This document shows positions 22,941 to 35,480 of a stretch of DNA of 64,000 nucleotides, in pieces. A model generated the notes under the pieces. It made no database searches. It was given only the letters and a program-made list of their open reading frames with translations, and was not told the origin of the DNA. The stretch comes from Rapana venosa (lineage: Eukaryota > Mollusca > Gastropoda > Neogastropoda > Muricidae), in NCBI GenBank assembly GCA_028751875.1, contig CM054155.1, positions 51,736,035 to 51,800,034 of the forward strand, written 5' to 3'. The position numbers and the translations under genes are program-made. The first letter of the stretch is position 1. Each line of letters begins with the position of its first letter.

Positions 22941-23669
22941 ATGTATGCAAAGATTCTGGAACAGCCCACAAGAGCCAAAGCAGAACACCTACTGAGTAAT
23001 GCCCAGTTTGGCTTTCAGAAAGGAAGAGGGTGCACAGATGCCATTTTCGCACTACGGCAGCTGTGTGAAAGAGCCATCAAATACAACCAAGACCTGCATA
23101 CAGTATTCGTTGATCAAGAAAAAGCTTTCGACCGAGTCAACAGAGACAAGCTCTGGAAGATCCTGGAGCAGTACGACGTGAAGGGGCAGTTGCTTGATAA
23201 CATCAGAGCAATCTATGCCAACAGTATGAGCGCAGTCCAAACAGCCAGTGGAACATCCGACTGGTTCCCGGTTACATCAGGGGTCAGGCAAGGCTGCTTA
23301 CTCTCTCCCCTTCTCTTCGTGATTTACATGGACCAGGTTACAAAGGAAGCCAACCCAGATCTTGAGGCCCTGAACGAACTATTATTTGCTGACGACCAGT
23401 CCTTGATGAATCATAACAAAGCAGCTCTTCAAGAACACAAAGACCAGCTCAACACAAGCTGCAAGAGGTATGACATGAAGGTCAGTATCACCAAAACAGA
23501 AGTTATGTCTGTCAGCAGAAATCCAGGAAAGCTGGACATCAACATCAACGGCACCCAGCTGAAACAGACCAGAGAATTTAAATACCTTGGCATCCTCTTC
23601 ACTGAAGATGGAAAATTGGACAGAGAGATAGAAACAAGATGCCAGAAAGCGAATGCAGTCAGTTACTAA
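22941..23669 (+). pseudogene. RTE-like LINE reverse transcriptase core
   Basis: A 242-residue frame contains FGFQKGRGCTDAIFALRQL (residues 23-41), motif A VFVDQEKAFDRV (55-66), motif B SGVRQGCLLSPLLF (113-126), the catalytic FADD (149-152), SITKTEVMSV and the thumb motif EFKYLGILF. All key RT residues are present. It stops at 23667-23669, but the same protein continues in another frame at 23703, so a small shift rather than the true end is likely. Confidence 0.9.
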
Positions 23670-23702
23670 CTCGCCCCCCTTCTAAAACATTCCAGCATCC
23701 CA

Positions 23703-24059
23703 ATGAGCACCAAGACAAAACTCATCAACGCCATCTTCGTTCCAACACTCACATACCAGTGTCAGACATGGGCCCTAACAAAAGTCTTAGAGAGAAAATT
23801 GGTCACATGTGAAATGCGCTGCCTGAGAAAAGCTGTCAACAAGACCAGACGCAACAAGATCAAGAATGAGGTGATCAGAGACATGGTCGGACTAATACCA
23901 ATTCTCCCCATATCAAAACAACAAAGGATCAGGTGGTTTGGTCACCTCACTAGAATGCCGCCCAACCAACCAGCCCTACGGGCATACACCACCAAACACA
24001 ATGGCTGGAAAGCAGAGGTAACCAAGAAGAGGATGGAGCGACTCCAGCTTCCCGCCTAG
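23703..24059 (+). pseudogene. RTE-like LINE C-terminal domain
   Basis: The frame reads MSTKTKLINAIFVPTLTYQC, LTKVLERKLVTCEMRCLRKA and ISKQQRIRWFGHLTRM, the LINE thumb and C-terminal region with the RWFGHLxR signature. It follows the RT core and ends about 75 bases before the element's A/G-rich tail. Confidence 0.85.
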
Positions 24060-24134
24060 CTGCAGACAGACGTCGTGTCTCCCCGTGACGCCGAAGGGCA
24101 CCAGCGGCAGATGAAAGAAGAAAAGAGAAGAAAG

Positions 24135-24144
24135 ATACTGGTGT
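24135..24144 (+). repeat. Target-site duplication, right (ATACTGGTGT)
   Basis: The partner of 21081-21090, perfect over 10 bp. Confidence 0.85.
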
Positions 24145-25090
24145 GCATGAAGTGCAAAAGGAGTTGTGCTCATTAAAGCAAAAAAATCCCGTTGTTTATT
24201 TGATTTAGACAGCAAAATGTTGACGATTTCTGTTGCTAGTAATCTCAAGCATCTTACAGATATCTATAATCTCTGTATTGAAAAAAGTTGCTATCCTCCA
24301 ACTGTTAAAGATGCCAAAGTTGTACCTGTTCTTAAATCTGGAGATCCAAATTGACCCCTCAAACTATCGACCTTTTCAATTCTATCTGTCTTATCTAAAC
24401 CTTTAGAAAAGCATCTTAAGCAGCATCTTCTATCATACTTTAACTGAGCATAACTTATTTCATCCTAATCAAGTGGCTTAGAGAAAATTACTTATGGCAC
24501 ACCGAACTCAGCAATCTCATGACATTTAAATATCAACAATGATGTCTCTACTGGAGCAATTTTTGTAGACTTTGCCAAGGCATTTGACTGTATTGATCAC
24601 AACCCCCTAGTAAAGAAACTGACTATGTATGGTTTAATGTGCGGATTCACTAAAACTGATTACCTCGTTCTTGATAAAAGACGACAAGCTGTTTATCAGA
24701 TTCAATTATGTCGTCCCTTTTGCCTGTGAAGTATGGTATTCATCAAGGTTCCGTGTTGGGCCAGTCCTCTTTTCAGTATATATAAACGATCTTCCTCTCC
24801 ATGTTTCTTCCACTTGTGAACTCTTTGCCCAGGACACTACCATACATACACTGATACAGCTGGTCATGATGTAAACTCTATAGGTACAATTTTGCAAAAA
24901 GACTTACAATCTAGCAGCGTGGACACAGTGCAATCACATGGCTCTCCATCCACAAAAATAAAAATTCATGGTGGTTGCAACGAGACAAAATCGCCAAAAC
25001 TTCAAAACTAAACTCAATGGAATAAAGATTTTAGATAAAGCTTCAGAAGAATTACAGATCATACTCTAACTATACTTGGCCCCTACACAT
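24145..25090 (+). pseudogene. CR1-like LINE, reverse transcriptase half (split element)
   Basis: Continues the element of 20027-21090 after the insertion. Frames read TDIYNLCIEKSCYPPTVKDA, KVVPVLKSGDPN, then GAIFVDFAKAFDCIDHNPLV (motif A, 24545-24605), PVLFSVYINDLPLHVSST (about 24760) and AQDTTIHT, where the YADD catalytic box should be. The spelling of motif A (DFAKAFDCIDH) is typical of CR1/jockey RTs. Stops are frequent. Confidence 0.8.
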
Positions 25091-27148
25091 TGATAACTTG
25101 TCATGATCAAACTTATGTTTAGTATTTTTTAAAGAAAAATTATCATAGGAAGCTATGCCACTTAACATAAAAAAACATTTCCTTGATTAAAATCCGAGCA
25201 AGCTATTCCTTCTAACACTTACATAAACCCGATTTTGACTTTGCACCCAGTCACATGTTGGGATTTGGCAAGCAAAAGCCTGTTTCACAAACAACTTGAG
25301 AGCGTATAAACGGTTCTCCTCAAGTTAATTCTCCTGAGAACACTACTTTCTTGGATACAAATACTACGTATGAATTGAACATTTTTTCCTTTTATTTTTA
25401 CATTGTCCTTTAATAAATAGGAGTATTTAATGAAAAGCTCATGAATAAACTGCTCCACATTAACTTTGTCAAGGTTCCCTGTTAAAACCTGTTCGAGACA
25501 AAAGTAGTGTTGCTACTCTGGTCCAAGAACCGATCTCTTTATGTCCAGCCTCTTGTTTAATCTGGTAGTCTATTTATGGGAACGAAATCCCAGTCTTTAT
25601 AAAAGAGAAATAGCATATCATCTTTCAAAAAACATATCATACATGAACAGTGTGTGTCTGTGTGTGTGTGTGTGTGTGGGTGTGGTGAGTGTGTGTGGTG
25701 GTGTGTGTTTTTTGTGTGTGTTTCTTGATGCCACGTGGCTTGCTTTCTTCGTGTTTCAACTAATGTTCTTTGCTTGGTTTTGCCGGGCAGATGTATGGTT
25801 ATGATTATTTTTGCTTATTATGACATAGTCCTGTTATAGTGTATGTTAGGAAGATGTACATGTGTAGTTGCTTTGTACACCATACACTACTCTATCTATC
25901 TCTTGGGTAGAGAGTATGTGTGTGACGCGCACGCACATAGCGCCGCGCCCGTCTCCTATGTTAACCTGCATGTGTGTCTTGTGTGTTTGTGTACGTGTCG
26001 CGAGTGCGTGACCTTGTCTGTGTAAATCGGATTGCGTCGCGCGTATACCTTGATTCTCTTTGGCATGGGCGATGCGATTCTGCTTTAGGGAGAAAGTGTC
26101 AAGGGGGTGCAGGCGGATGAGAAAATTCGTCCCACTGTATCACTATAGTCGTCTCTTGAGTTTACACTTTCTCTTTCTCACATGGGATAACATTCGAGGC
26201 GTCAATTATTCGAAGCGTTACGATTCTTCTTGATTCTTATTCACTAAATGAATCTGCGACAAACACTTTGCGCGCGTGTATATCTCTGCACTTCATCATA
26301 CTTTGAATATTACCATCTGTCTTCTACTAAGTTCATTGACATTTATTCATCTGCTTTTGGTTCAACATTCTTCTTTTCCCATGAGGGCCCCACTGTAAAA
26401 GAAGCCTCTGGCTTAACCAATTACCGCCTCATTCTACAAACTTCGAGGTTTGAGTTCGATTTCTCCCCCTCCTCTTCCTCCCGACTCGATCCCTGTCTCT
26501 GTCACTGGCTGGTCATCGTCGTCGGTGAGTAGCTATCTTAAGTCATCTTTCTAAAAAAAATCAACTCAGTTGACACACACACACAGATAAGGGTTGGTGG
26601 GTCTAATCGTAGTTGTTCTTGTGTGACATTCTGTCTTGTCTCTACTCCCCCTCCTCTTCTCGTTACTTCATCTCCTCCTTTTCTGTTGTTGCTGTTTGTT
26701 GTTATTGGTGACATCGCATATTTTGCATTAGTTGTTTTGATTGTGGTTACGTTGATCTGTCCGCGTTGTTATTGCGCTTTGCTGTTGGTCGCTGCCGACA
26801 TTCTTTACAAACCATGACACATGCGTACAACTAAAGCTAAAGCAAGACTAGACTTGATTTCATTCACGCGCGCGACAGCTAATTTTATCTGTACACTTAT
26901 TTGTCCGTCACTATTTGATCGATTTGTGATTTATTTATGTTCTTTTTAGTATCGCTTTGGTATTAATGTTGTGTCTAATGCGCGCGCAGCGGCATGAGTG
27001 TTAGTCGCTGGTGTCAGTGTGTGGTGTGTGTGTCGTGTGTTGTGTGTGTGCTGTGTCGTGCTGTGTGTCGTCATGGATGGATTGCGTGCGGGCCGCGCGC
27101 GAGAGCAGCACGCCAAATCGGCGCTTCATCTTTTTATTTCAATTAACG
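25091..27148. other. Unassigned stretch with a GT microsatellite
   Basis: A (GT)n array with GGT interruptions lies at 25650-25722. GT/CG-rich simple sequence recurs near 25915-26010 and 26990-27080. Short open frames (for example 25541-25804) are composed of this simple sequence. No exon with a recognisable domain was found. Confidence 0.6.
26395..26475 (+). repeat. Weak tRNA-like (SINE head) segment
   Basis: CTGGCTTAACCAATTACCGC resembles box A and GAGTTCGATTTC resembles box B, at about the right spacing. No full tRNA cloverleaf is convincing, so a decayed SINE head is the better reading. Confidence 0.3.
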
Positions 27149-27560
27149 TCACACTCCTTCATTTAAAGTGCAATATAAACAATATGGTCGGAGCACGTAT
27201 TTCTGTCCAATCTGGTTCAGAATATCCTGGTCGTCAGTGAGACACTTCCCATATTTGTCTGGATTGTTAAACCTTTTCCCTGTTTGTGCATAGTAAGGTC
27301 TTTCTAACTCAGCTGATATCCTTTCTTTGCTATTGTGCTCCTCTCTCAGTGGAAGCGTCTTCACTCTTCACTGTCTTGGCAATGTTTACCGCGATCCATT
27401 TCTCTTTCTGCCATCCGACATTGAATTCCTGATTCTTTTGTTGAACATCTTCCCAAGATTGTTCTGCGTCTTTCTTTTTGTTTCATTTTTCTTTTTCTTT
27501 CACTCTCTAACGCTTGTCGCATAGTTGTAGGGAATTAGGTGTGTCCCATCGGTATTTTCT
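27149..27560 (-). pseudogene. Unrecognised coding-like remnant
   Basis: Minus-strand frames read EFNVGWQKEKWIAVNIAKTV, and after a shift LPLREEHNSKERISAELERP, YYAQTGKRFNNPDKYGKCL and TDDQDILNQIGQK. The composition is protein-like, not low-complexity, and charged at the N-terminus (poly-Lys/Glu). I do not recognise the family. It could be a retroelement ORF or a decayed host exon. Confidence 0.4.
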
Positions 27561-28409
27561 GACTTGCTCGGTGTTGCCAAGAAGGCTTCGCTTGCTCTTT
27601 ACAGTGCACTGCTGTAATTTGAAACTATTCGCAAGTGCATCTATGATCTACGGAGTCGATCACAGTGATGCGAACGCAAACATGACCCACCTATCCTTTC
27701 TTGAAAAGATTGATACTACTACCTCTGGGTCCTCAGCTTCTCTGGAGGATCAATTTGATCCTGACAAGTTGTTATCCACGCTTGTAGGATCTTTATCCTA
27801 GAACGGTAGTCCGGAACAAGTCATCATCACCAAAACATGACATCACTCCCTATAGTCTCTACTGGAAAACTTTCGTGTCGCGTGCGATGTTAACGCTAGA
27901 CTGAACCGTCTCTCTGCACCATGATGCTGTAAGTCTATTTGGTTGCTGGTGTTCTCCATTGGGTCTATGCCTATGTCCATTTTCTGGATTTCTTGTGTAG
28001 CGCCAAGTGTAATTCACCTGCTGGAGGTGGTTGTACCCACTTCAAACTCCCCAGGAGTCTCAAGAGCCTCTTCATTTGATTGGTTATTGCAGGTGGCCCA
28101 CACAACCCGCCTCCCAATCTTTCCCATGCATCTTCTCCTACCCTTGGAGTTAATGGTAACATTGAAAAAAAAGAGAAGTCTTTATTGGGTGCTTTGATGT
28201 ATGACATATGTGTTGACTGCGTATTTAAAATTTCGTCTGAATATGGACTTACACTATTCAAGGGCGGAGCCATGATCATACGTGCCCATAATATGAATAT
28301 GACAACAAGACTGGCAGACACAGGAAATATGGCCAACAAACAACATGCGGACACAGTAACATACGTCATCAGCACACTCCCCAATAATGAGAAATCAAAC
28401 CGTACAAAC
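27561..28409. other. Unassigned stretch, two short plausible frames
   Basis: A plus frame ending at 27801 (NMTHLSFLEKIDTTTSGSSA) and one at 28080-28421 (GVNGNIEKKEKSLLGALMYD) have ordinary protein composition but no known domain. TTGATTGGTTATTGCAG before 28093 looks like a splice acceptor. The evidence is too thin to call an exon. Confidence 0.35.
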
Positions 28410-29790
28410 AGCCATAATTAACGAGCACTAACACAGCATATACAATACACCACACAACGCAAGTATGCTGCAGAATAGAGTAATCTTCATAGAGCTGACA
28501 AGCGCCTACAAGCTGAGCACCATCATTGCTAGGAACTAGCAGGTTTCAGAGCAGGGCGGCGCAGGCACAAAAGAACAGAATCTCAACCTCAGATTACTAT
28601 GTTAGCGGTACCTTTAACATCAACAAGACATTTACCATGTATTGTATCGATTAAGAAGAAGGATTTGACAGGGTGGTGGCAATGCAGCTTTGTGGCAACC
28701 ATCAATTTGTACAGCATCAACATGCAAACCTTCACACATCAGAGTCCTTCAAACAGCTGTACAGCGAGGCCACCATTTCAGTGTACTACAACAACAACAT
28801 TGGAGAACTGGTTTCGAACAACAGTTTGGAGTAAGGCAGGGCTGTCTACTCTCCCCCACTCTTTTCAACATCTTCCTTGAAAGAATCATGGCTGATGCAC
28901 TGGAACATCATGAAGGGATCAGTCAAGGCCATTGGTGCAGAACGATACAAACCTCGCTTAGCAGATGACGCGTTGATGGAATACAGATCAGAAAAAGAGC
29001 TTGCCAGCCTAACAGACGCACTTCGAATAGTCGGGCCTCCTAAACATACGGCATGGAAATTCAGTGGCAGAGAAGACCAAACTGATGACTAATAACACCA
29101 ACAGCATTAGCGCTGATCTCAGGGTAATGACCAGAAGCTGGAAACATCAAAGCTTCAAGTACCTTGGGGGGGGGGGAAAAAAAAGCCATTGTATCAGACC
29201 AGGATCCAAGCCAGAAGTAGTATGCAGGACTGCACGAGACCATCTTAACAGGCACTGTCAAAACAAAACACCATCTGGAAGATAAAATGCGCACTCTCTC
29301 ACTTACCTCCAAGATTCAGACTAATGCGCTCCCTTGTACATATCCTATTTCTGTATGCCTGTGAATCATGGACCCTGAACTGCAGATTTGGAGAGAAGAG
29401 TACAAGCGGTGGAGACTGAGATCGCTTTTCGAAAACGCTACTCCTGGCATCTCCTACAAAAGACCACATAAGCAACGAAATCGTGCATAACCAGAATCAG
29501 CAACCATTGGAACACCCTATGGAGAACCTTCTACAAGCAATCGTGAAAAAGCGTAAACTTGACAATGGTATGTGTCATACGGTCACAAAGAGCCAAAGGA
29601 ACACCAGTTTTACAAGGCACTGTTCCAAGGAGGAAGAAGAAGAGGCAGACAAGGAAGAGCTGGGAGGATAACATCAGCGAATGGACAGGGCCTAGAACTC
29701 CAAAAACCCGAGAAAGGCAGAACAGAGAGAGGAATGGAGGAACGGGTTTTTTGAGTCTTTGAGGTCCCCCCACGGTCGCAGACTACGGGG
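28410..29790 (+). pseudogene. RTE-like LINE reverse transcriptase, second copy
   Basis: Same protein as 1-1290, with VRQGCLLSPTLFNIFLERIM (about 28830) and C-terminal GGRRRG and SWEDNISEWTG (29620-29690) in three alternating frames. The catalytic FADD reads LADDA here (about 28957), which looks like consensus error. It is followed by a GATA-like run near 29795. Confidence 0.8.
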
Positions 29791-30389
29791 ACAATAGATA
29801 ATAGATAGAAATTTATGTTTTTGTGTGCGTGCACACGCGCGCTGCGTGTGTGTATGTCTGCATGCGTGAGTGATATCTTTCTTCTTGATAAAGAGTAGAT
29901 CTGATATGCAGTGTGCGCCTTTCCTGATTTTTGGTTTTTTTTCCGGGAACACCCCGAATCGAGTGCTGCTACCTCCATAGCAGGCAAAAAAATCTCATAC
30001 CACACCTCTTTTTATGGGCGAATCTCGTAGCTCGTCCCTGAATCAAAGAAAAACGTTGCTGTACAAAAAAGACTTTATTTTCCTTTAGAAACGGGTTTAC
30101 TGTTAATCCAAAGTTTTTCGATAAAATTAAAAAAACCAAGCCTTGTCGCAAATATCTTGGCACACATTAAAAACCTGTTCCGCATTCGAAAAGTAGATTT
30201 TTTTGGCTATGGGAACGGATGAAAAAATTTACAAGTTGCATCACATGGGGACTAGATGTATAAAATTAACGAAGTACTTTTTTTGATTTCCACCAATAAA
30301 AGAATTAAAAGAAAAAAAAACAAAATATCCGTCGGGGCCTTCATTGAAAAAAAATCCTGAGGGGGCCTGTTCAAAGGGCAAAAAACCCC

Positions 30390-30740
30390 GCCCGACTTCT
30401 CCCTGGTCCATGAATCATGGGTTCGAATCCGGCGTCGCGTTGGCGAACAAAAAGGTGGGACTTTTACCATCCCCCCGATCGGTTTCAACGCAGACCTGCC
30501 CGAGTGCCTAATTCCCTTCGTGCGTAAACACCGCGGATCAAATTTCACGTTTTTTTTAAAAACCCCCCGTCATTTATGTCAGGTTTGGGGGGGTTACAGG
30601 AAACCAATATACCCGCATACATCCCCGAAGTCGGAATGCGGCTCCCTTAAAGGGGGGCAAAACGGTCAAAATTCCCCAAAAACTTGGTGAACCTCGGAGC
30701 CACGAGGAAAAAAAAGGGGAAAAAATAAAAAGAAATCCCC
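30390..30740 (+). mobile_element. tRNA-derived SINE, second copy
   Basis: The counterpart of 1880-2275, with GGGTTCGAATCC near 30419 and CCCCGAAGTCGGAATGCGGCT-like sequence near 30621. Confidence 0.7.
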
Positions 30741-31900
30741 AAACCCAGCACCAAATTCATCTTTTCAGTTTTTTTTTTTTAATAAAATTTTCAAATATCT
30801 ATTCCCGTTTTCTTCGATCACAGTGCGCTCCCAGATGGAAAATGCTGGGTGCTCCAGGGCTTTGTAACCCTTCTAGGGAAAAAAACATGACCCCCCTCAT
30901 GCAATGAGTTGCTTTTCATTGGAAGTCTTTTTAGTTGTAGCTGTCGTAAATTTTTCAAAAAAAATGTTATTCAATAACAAAAAAACCAGATTAAAATTTG
31001 GACAATTCCCAAAAAGCTATTTAAAAACTGGAACACTAGACTCCGGGAATGACACAATAAAAAATGGGGGAATTTTCAGAAGACCTTGAAACTTAAAATT
31101 AGGTTGAAGACAAAGTTAATAGGGTATCAATCAAAATCTAAAAAGACAACATGGCCATTAACTTGCTATATGCTTTTACATCATAATTTCTGCTTTTATT
31201 TTTATTAAAAATATTTTTAAATCATTATTATTATTACTATTATTTTTATTAGCTTTATCATTCCCGTTATAAATATTGATTTATTATCATTATCACATCA
31301 TCATTATTATTTTTAATTATTATATTATTATTTTTATTATTCACTCTTTACCTTCCCATAGTTCTCTAATTGAGGGGCACCCTAAAAATTTTGGGCAACC
31401 AGCTTCCCCACCCCCGTGGCCCCGGGCTTTCCCATACAAATTGTTCCACTCTTCTAATAATAATTTTATTAATATAATAATAAAATTAAATAGTAAAATA
31501 TACAATAATATTATCTTTATCATCATGATTTTTAATTTATTATTACCCTTTACTACCCATAAAATTCCAACATGACCCCCCCCTTTGGGGGTTCCCAAAT
31601 TTTTTTAAAAAAAAAAAAGTGGGTAAATTCTAGGGCGCTCATTCGGGGGGAAGGGCTAAAAAGGGGGGGGAAAGGGGTGTCCATTTCCTTTCGCATTTAC
31701 TTTTTTGTTTTTTTGGTTTGTTTTTGATTTGTTTTGCCTTCTTTGTTTTTCCCCTCATGAGGAAAAGTGTCCTAATACGCCGCTTCATATAAAATCCGAT
31801 ACTGGCATACTGCGCAGAGCTGAACCGAATGGGTGGGGGAGGGTTAACCCACGGCATCGTCTTTCGTGTCCCCCCCCACCCGCCAAGGTCACGGGTCGAT
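30741..31900. other. Noisy AT-rich stretch, counterpart of 2290-3510
   Basis: Degraded ATT/ATA arrays at about 31195-31345 and 31455-31560. No gene. Confidence 0.65.
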
Positions 31901-31909
31901 AGAGATGAT

Positions 31910-32235
31910 CGAGGATAATGGTTAACACCATGAGCTTTTTTTCATCCAGTCCCCGTGTTGTGCAGTTTGTAAATTTTTTCATACCCCCCCACCGGCACAC
32001 AAGGGCCCAGTCTTCCAAAAACGGACGGTTTTTAACGTGTACGAAAGATTTTTGCGGCTTTGGGGCACACGGGCCTTGGTTTATAGTCCATCCGAACTTT
32101 TGGGGAGAGTGGAGTCTGCACTGATTTTAAACTCGGGGGGAAAATACCCCTTGAACGGAAATCGAACCCGGGGTCTCAGTTTGGGGCGAGCGCAATGTTC
32201 AAACCCTGGGGGGGGGTTATCCCTCCTCCTTTTCG
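31910..32235 (-). mobile_element. tRNA-derived SINE type A, second copy
   Basis: The counterpart of 3520-3832. A reversed box B (GGAAATCGAACCCG) at about 32157 is readable, and the head is distorted by a G run near 32205-32215. Confidence 0.65.
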
Positions 32236-32299
32236 GCGTGGTGCGGCTCGGGGTTTTGGTGTTTTTATTTTTTTTTTTTTTTATTTTATTTTAAAACCA

Positions 32300-32672
32300 T
32301 TTTAAGCCCGAGATTTCTCTGCAAAAATTCGGGCGCTCCCCCGGGGGGAGAGCGCTCCCACAAGACAGCGCCACCCTTTTTTTTTCTTTTTGGTCTGAAA
32401 CGTATTTGTTTCCCTATCAAGGGGGCTTTTTTCTAAAAATTTTGCCAGGACAACTCCCTTTTTTGCCGGGGGTTCTTTACTGCCTAAAAAATTTTGTGTA
32501 ACCCGGCCCCTGGGTTTACGTCTCATCCGAAAGACTAGCGCCCAGCCCAAACCACTCATGGTCAATGGGGGGGGAAAAAATTTGGGGCCCAAAAGGGGGT
32601 ACGAACCGCGCACACACCCGCCCCGACTTTTCGCATTCTAGAGGGGGCGCTTTACCTCTAGGCCCCCCGATG
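32300..32672 (-). mobile_element. tRNA-derived SINE type B, second copy
   Basis: The counterpart of 3900-4285. The reversed box B (GGTACGAACCGCGC) lies near 32599. Confidence 0.65.
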
Positions 32673-33651
32673 TGTTGTGTGTGGCGTGCTGCGTCGGCGT
32701 GTTGTGTGTGTGTGTTGTGTTTTTGTTTTGTTGTTGTTTTGCTTCGTTTTTACGTCTTTCACTCAAAGTGATATTAGACAGGGGAAAGGGGAGGGGGGAC
32801 ATGATGTTGAGGTTGTGTGCTTAAAATTGGTATCTGTTGCTAAATATCGGGGCCCTATAAGAAAAAGGCAAGCAAATAACAAAAATTAAACATAAGAAAT
32901 GTGAGCGATTAAACATAACAAATGTCATATAGGACCGTTCTTTTAAGTTTTTGTTAAACAAAATCCCAAAATTTCTTTTTTTTCATATCTTACCCAAAGG
33001 ATTTTTCAAAAAAGAAGGGCAAGAAGGTTTTTGACTCTTACTTCAAAATTTTATATGAATGTAAGAATTTTCCACCACACAAACTTTTTGTTTGCTTTTT
33101 TTTGGTGATAAAAGCTTTTCTTTTTTATCCAAAAGGTGTGTATGGTGTGGGGGTGCGTACTACTGCTCGTGCGTGCATGTCTGTCGTCGCCCTAGTGTTT
33201 TTGTGCATCTCTCTCTCTTCCTCCTTCTCCCTCCCCTTCTCTCTCCTCTCTCTCTCTCTCCCCCTCTCTCTCCTCTCTCTCTCTCCTTTTCCCTTTTCCC
33301 TTTTTGATAGCCCCTTTCATCTGTTCCCCCATTCCGCTGCCCCTTTATTTTTTGTTTGTTTTACTGCCCCCTGTCTTTTCCCTGTCATCTGTCTCCCTCT
33401 CTTTCTGCTGACGCCAACAGGTGAAGGAAAGATGGGGGGGGGGAGGATGGAATGGGCCCAGGGCCCCAATTTTCTTGATGGAAAGGGCTCAGACCCCCCA
33501 GCCCTGAGCCCGATAAGGATGAAAGAGAAGAGAAAACCTTAGATTACGGGGGAAGGAGGGGGAAAAGGGGAAAAGGTAACACCCGGGGACGGTATTACAG
33601 AGGGAGAGGAGAAAAAAGAAAAGAAAAGAGAGAGAAAAAGGGTCTTCTATC

Positions 33652-33682
<31 letters not shown>

Positions 33683-34400
33683 CTAATTTCTACTATCTAT
33701 CTTTTCTCCTCTATACTATATATATATTCGATAAGAACATAGATATAGATATGCAATTATATTTAAAAAGAAAGAATAAAAAAATATATATATATATATA
33801 CATAATACATAATATATATATAGGGTATAAGAGTAATCAACAAAAAGCGAGAGAGAGAGAGAGAAGAGGGAGAAGAGAGAGAGAACGGGAACTCGAATAT
33901 TTTTTGGTATCCCAGGGGCTTTTTTACATTTGGGTCCCCCTTTGAAAATAATAAAAAACAGAAAAACGATGACAGACGGAGAAAGATACGGAAAAGAGAA
34001 AAGGACGGAAAACGGACTCGCTCTTGAAATTTTGAACAATAATTTGAGGTTTTAAGTCACAGCTTTCACCCCCCCTTCATGAAAAAGAAAATGTCAATCA
34101 ATAACGAACAATCAACCCCCCCCAATCAGTTTTTCAACATTAAATCTCAGTCAATCAATCAGTTAATCATTTAGTCACATTGAACACCCAATTTGTGTTT
34201 TTTACCCCTCTCTCTCCCCTTCTCCCCTCTCTCTCCTCTCTCTCTCTCCCCTCCCCCTCTCTCTCCCCCTCCTCTCTCTCTCTCTCTCCTCTCTCCCCTT
34301 TCTCTCTCTCCCCTCTCTCTCTCTCCCTCTCTCTCTCTCTTTAAATATTTTATATATATATATATATAAAAATAATATATATATATTAATATATATTTTG
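32673..34400. repeat. Microsatellite-rich counterpart of 4277-5990
   Basis: GT-rich sequence at 32673-32745, CT-rich at 33208-33300, (CTAT)n at 33650-33690, AT at 33720-33830, (CT)n at 34207-34342 and (AT)n at 34345-34400. No gene seen. Confidence 0.75.
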
Positions 34401-35480
34401 ATATAAACATCGTCATCACACCCCTTGGTCGGGACGACCTTGGGGTACCCCAGGACGCGCAAGTACCGCCAAATGTTCGTCCGGCTGCTTTCAGGAGGTT
34501 TTGGTACAGTGAGGCGGCCCCCACTCCTTGATTTTGGGATATCCACCTTGCGGGTCGTCCCGCCTCCTTGCTCCTCCACCTTCCCCTGCAGGACTGCTTT
34601 GACGGGCTTTATCCCTTTTTGTGGGGCCCAAACCACTTGTTCCTCCTTTTGCTGTATCAGCAAGGGGTTCTTTTTGCCAGCCATGCCCGATCCTCCCAAC
34701 GAGCGTTGGTTTACGGTCCTGGGGTGATGTTCAATCCGCCTGAGGCACTTTCTCAAAGGCTTAAAATGCAAACTTCTAAACGGCGGGATGCCCTGCTTCA
34801 CACGAAAAGGGCAATGGGGGGACGAGTGCCTTGTAGAGTCTGCCCTAGTGTGGGTTCTGAGTTATGGTTTTCCAACTTTTCGCCAGCTTAGTCAGGAGGA
34901 GAGGGCCACAGCAAATCGATCTTCACCTCTTGGTGCTCGTACCTTCTTTGTTGGATGCTCCCCCAAAGGTACTTGAAATTTCCCCCTCCTCTATTCTCGC
35001 CACTCATCTTGGCGGGGGGAGTGGTCGGTGTGGTACCTTTTCTTTTGGGATTTTTCTCTTTTCCTGCTGACTCCATACCGTGGGGCATTGGCTGATTTTT
35101 TCCGCGGGTGTTAAAATCCTGGAGTTTCTTTTCACTGCGGCCCATGAGATCATATCGCTGCGAATCAAAGTTGCAGACGGGCCCTTTCCCTCCTATTGTT
35201 AAAATGGGGTTTCTTGAAGTCAAAAAAAGGGCCTCCTGCATGATTTTCTCCGAACACTTAAAAAAAACGGGGATAGCGGGCACCCTTGTCAAAATCCAAG
35301 AAGCCGGGAAAAACCCCCATCTCTCCACCCCTGAGGGCTGCGCTGTGGGGGCTGCATACAGCGCCTGGGTGACTTGAATCAGTCCTCGCGAATTATAGTC
35401 CTCATGTCTTTCCACAAACTTCTTGCCACACTCGTCAAAGGCCTCTTGAAGTCAATAAAGTTTGTTGTTTAAACTTTGTT
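34400..35480 (-). pseudogene. RTE-like LINE reverse transcriptase, second copy of the minus-strand element
   Basis: Minus-strand frames read FIDFK(K)A at about 35431-35462, then ALYAAPTAQ, KIMQEALFLTSRN, IGGKGPVCNFDSQ, GGNFKYLWGSI and the C-terminal AVLQGKVEEQGGG with VDIPKSRSG. These are the RT motif A, palm, thumb and the K-G-K-G/R-rich tail of an RTE-like protein. The RT motif D/thumb phrase FKYLG confirms the family. Frame breaks are at least partly consensus error. Confidence 0.7.

Larger units (their letters stand above)
21091..24134 (+). mobile_element. RTE-like LINE inserted in the CR1-like LINE
   Basis: A 3,044-bp element with endonuclease then RT in order, bounded by a perfect 10-bp target duplication. 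It ends in an A/G-rich tail (GAAAGAAGAAAAGAGAAGAAAG-type, to 24134). Its length and single endonuclease-RT polypeptide suit RTE-like elements. It is clearly younger than its host LINE, because its frames are longer and it interrupts the host. It still has several stops, for example near 21604 and 22380-22940. Confidence 0.85.

Noticed and set aside
28080..28421. Exon with acceptor TTGATTGGTTATTGCAG
   Set aside because: One acceptor-like string and a 113-residue frame without a domain or a matching donor are not enough. It also runs into LINE sequence.
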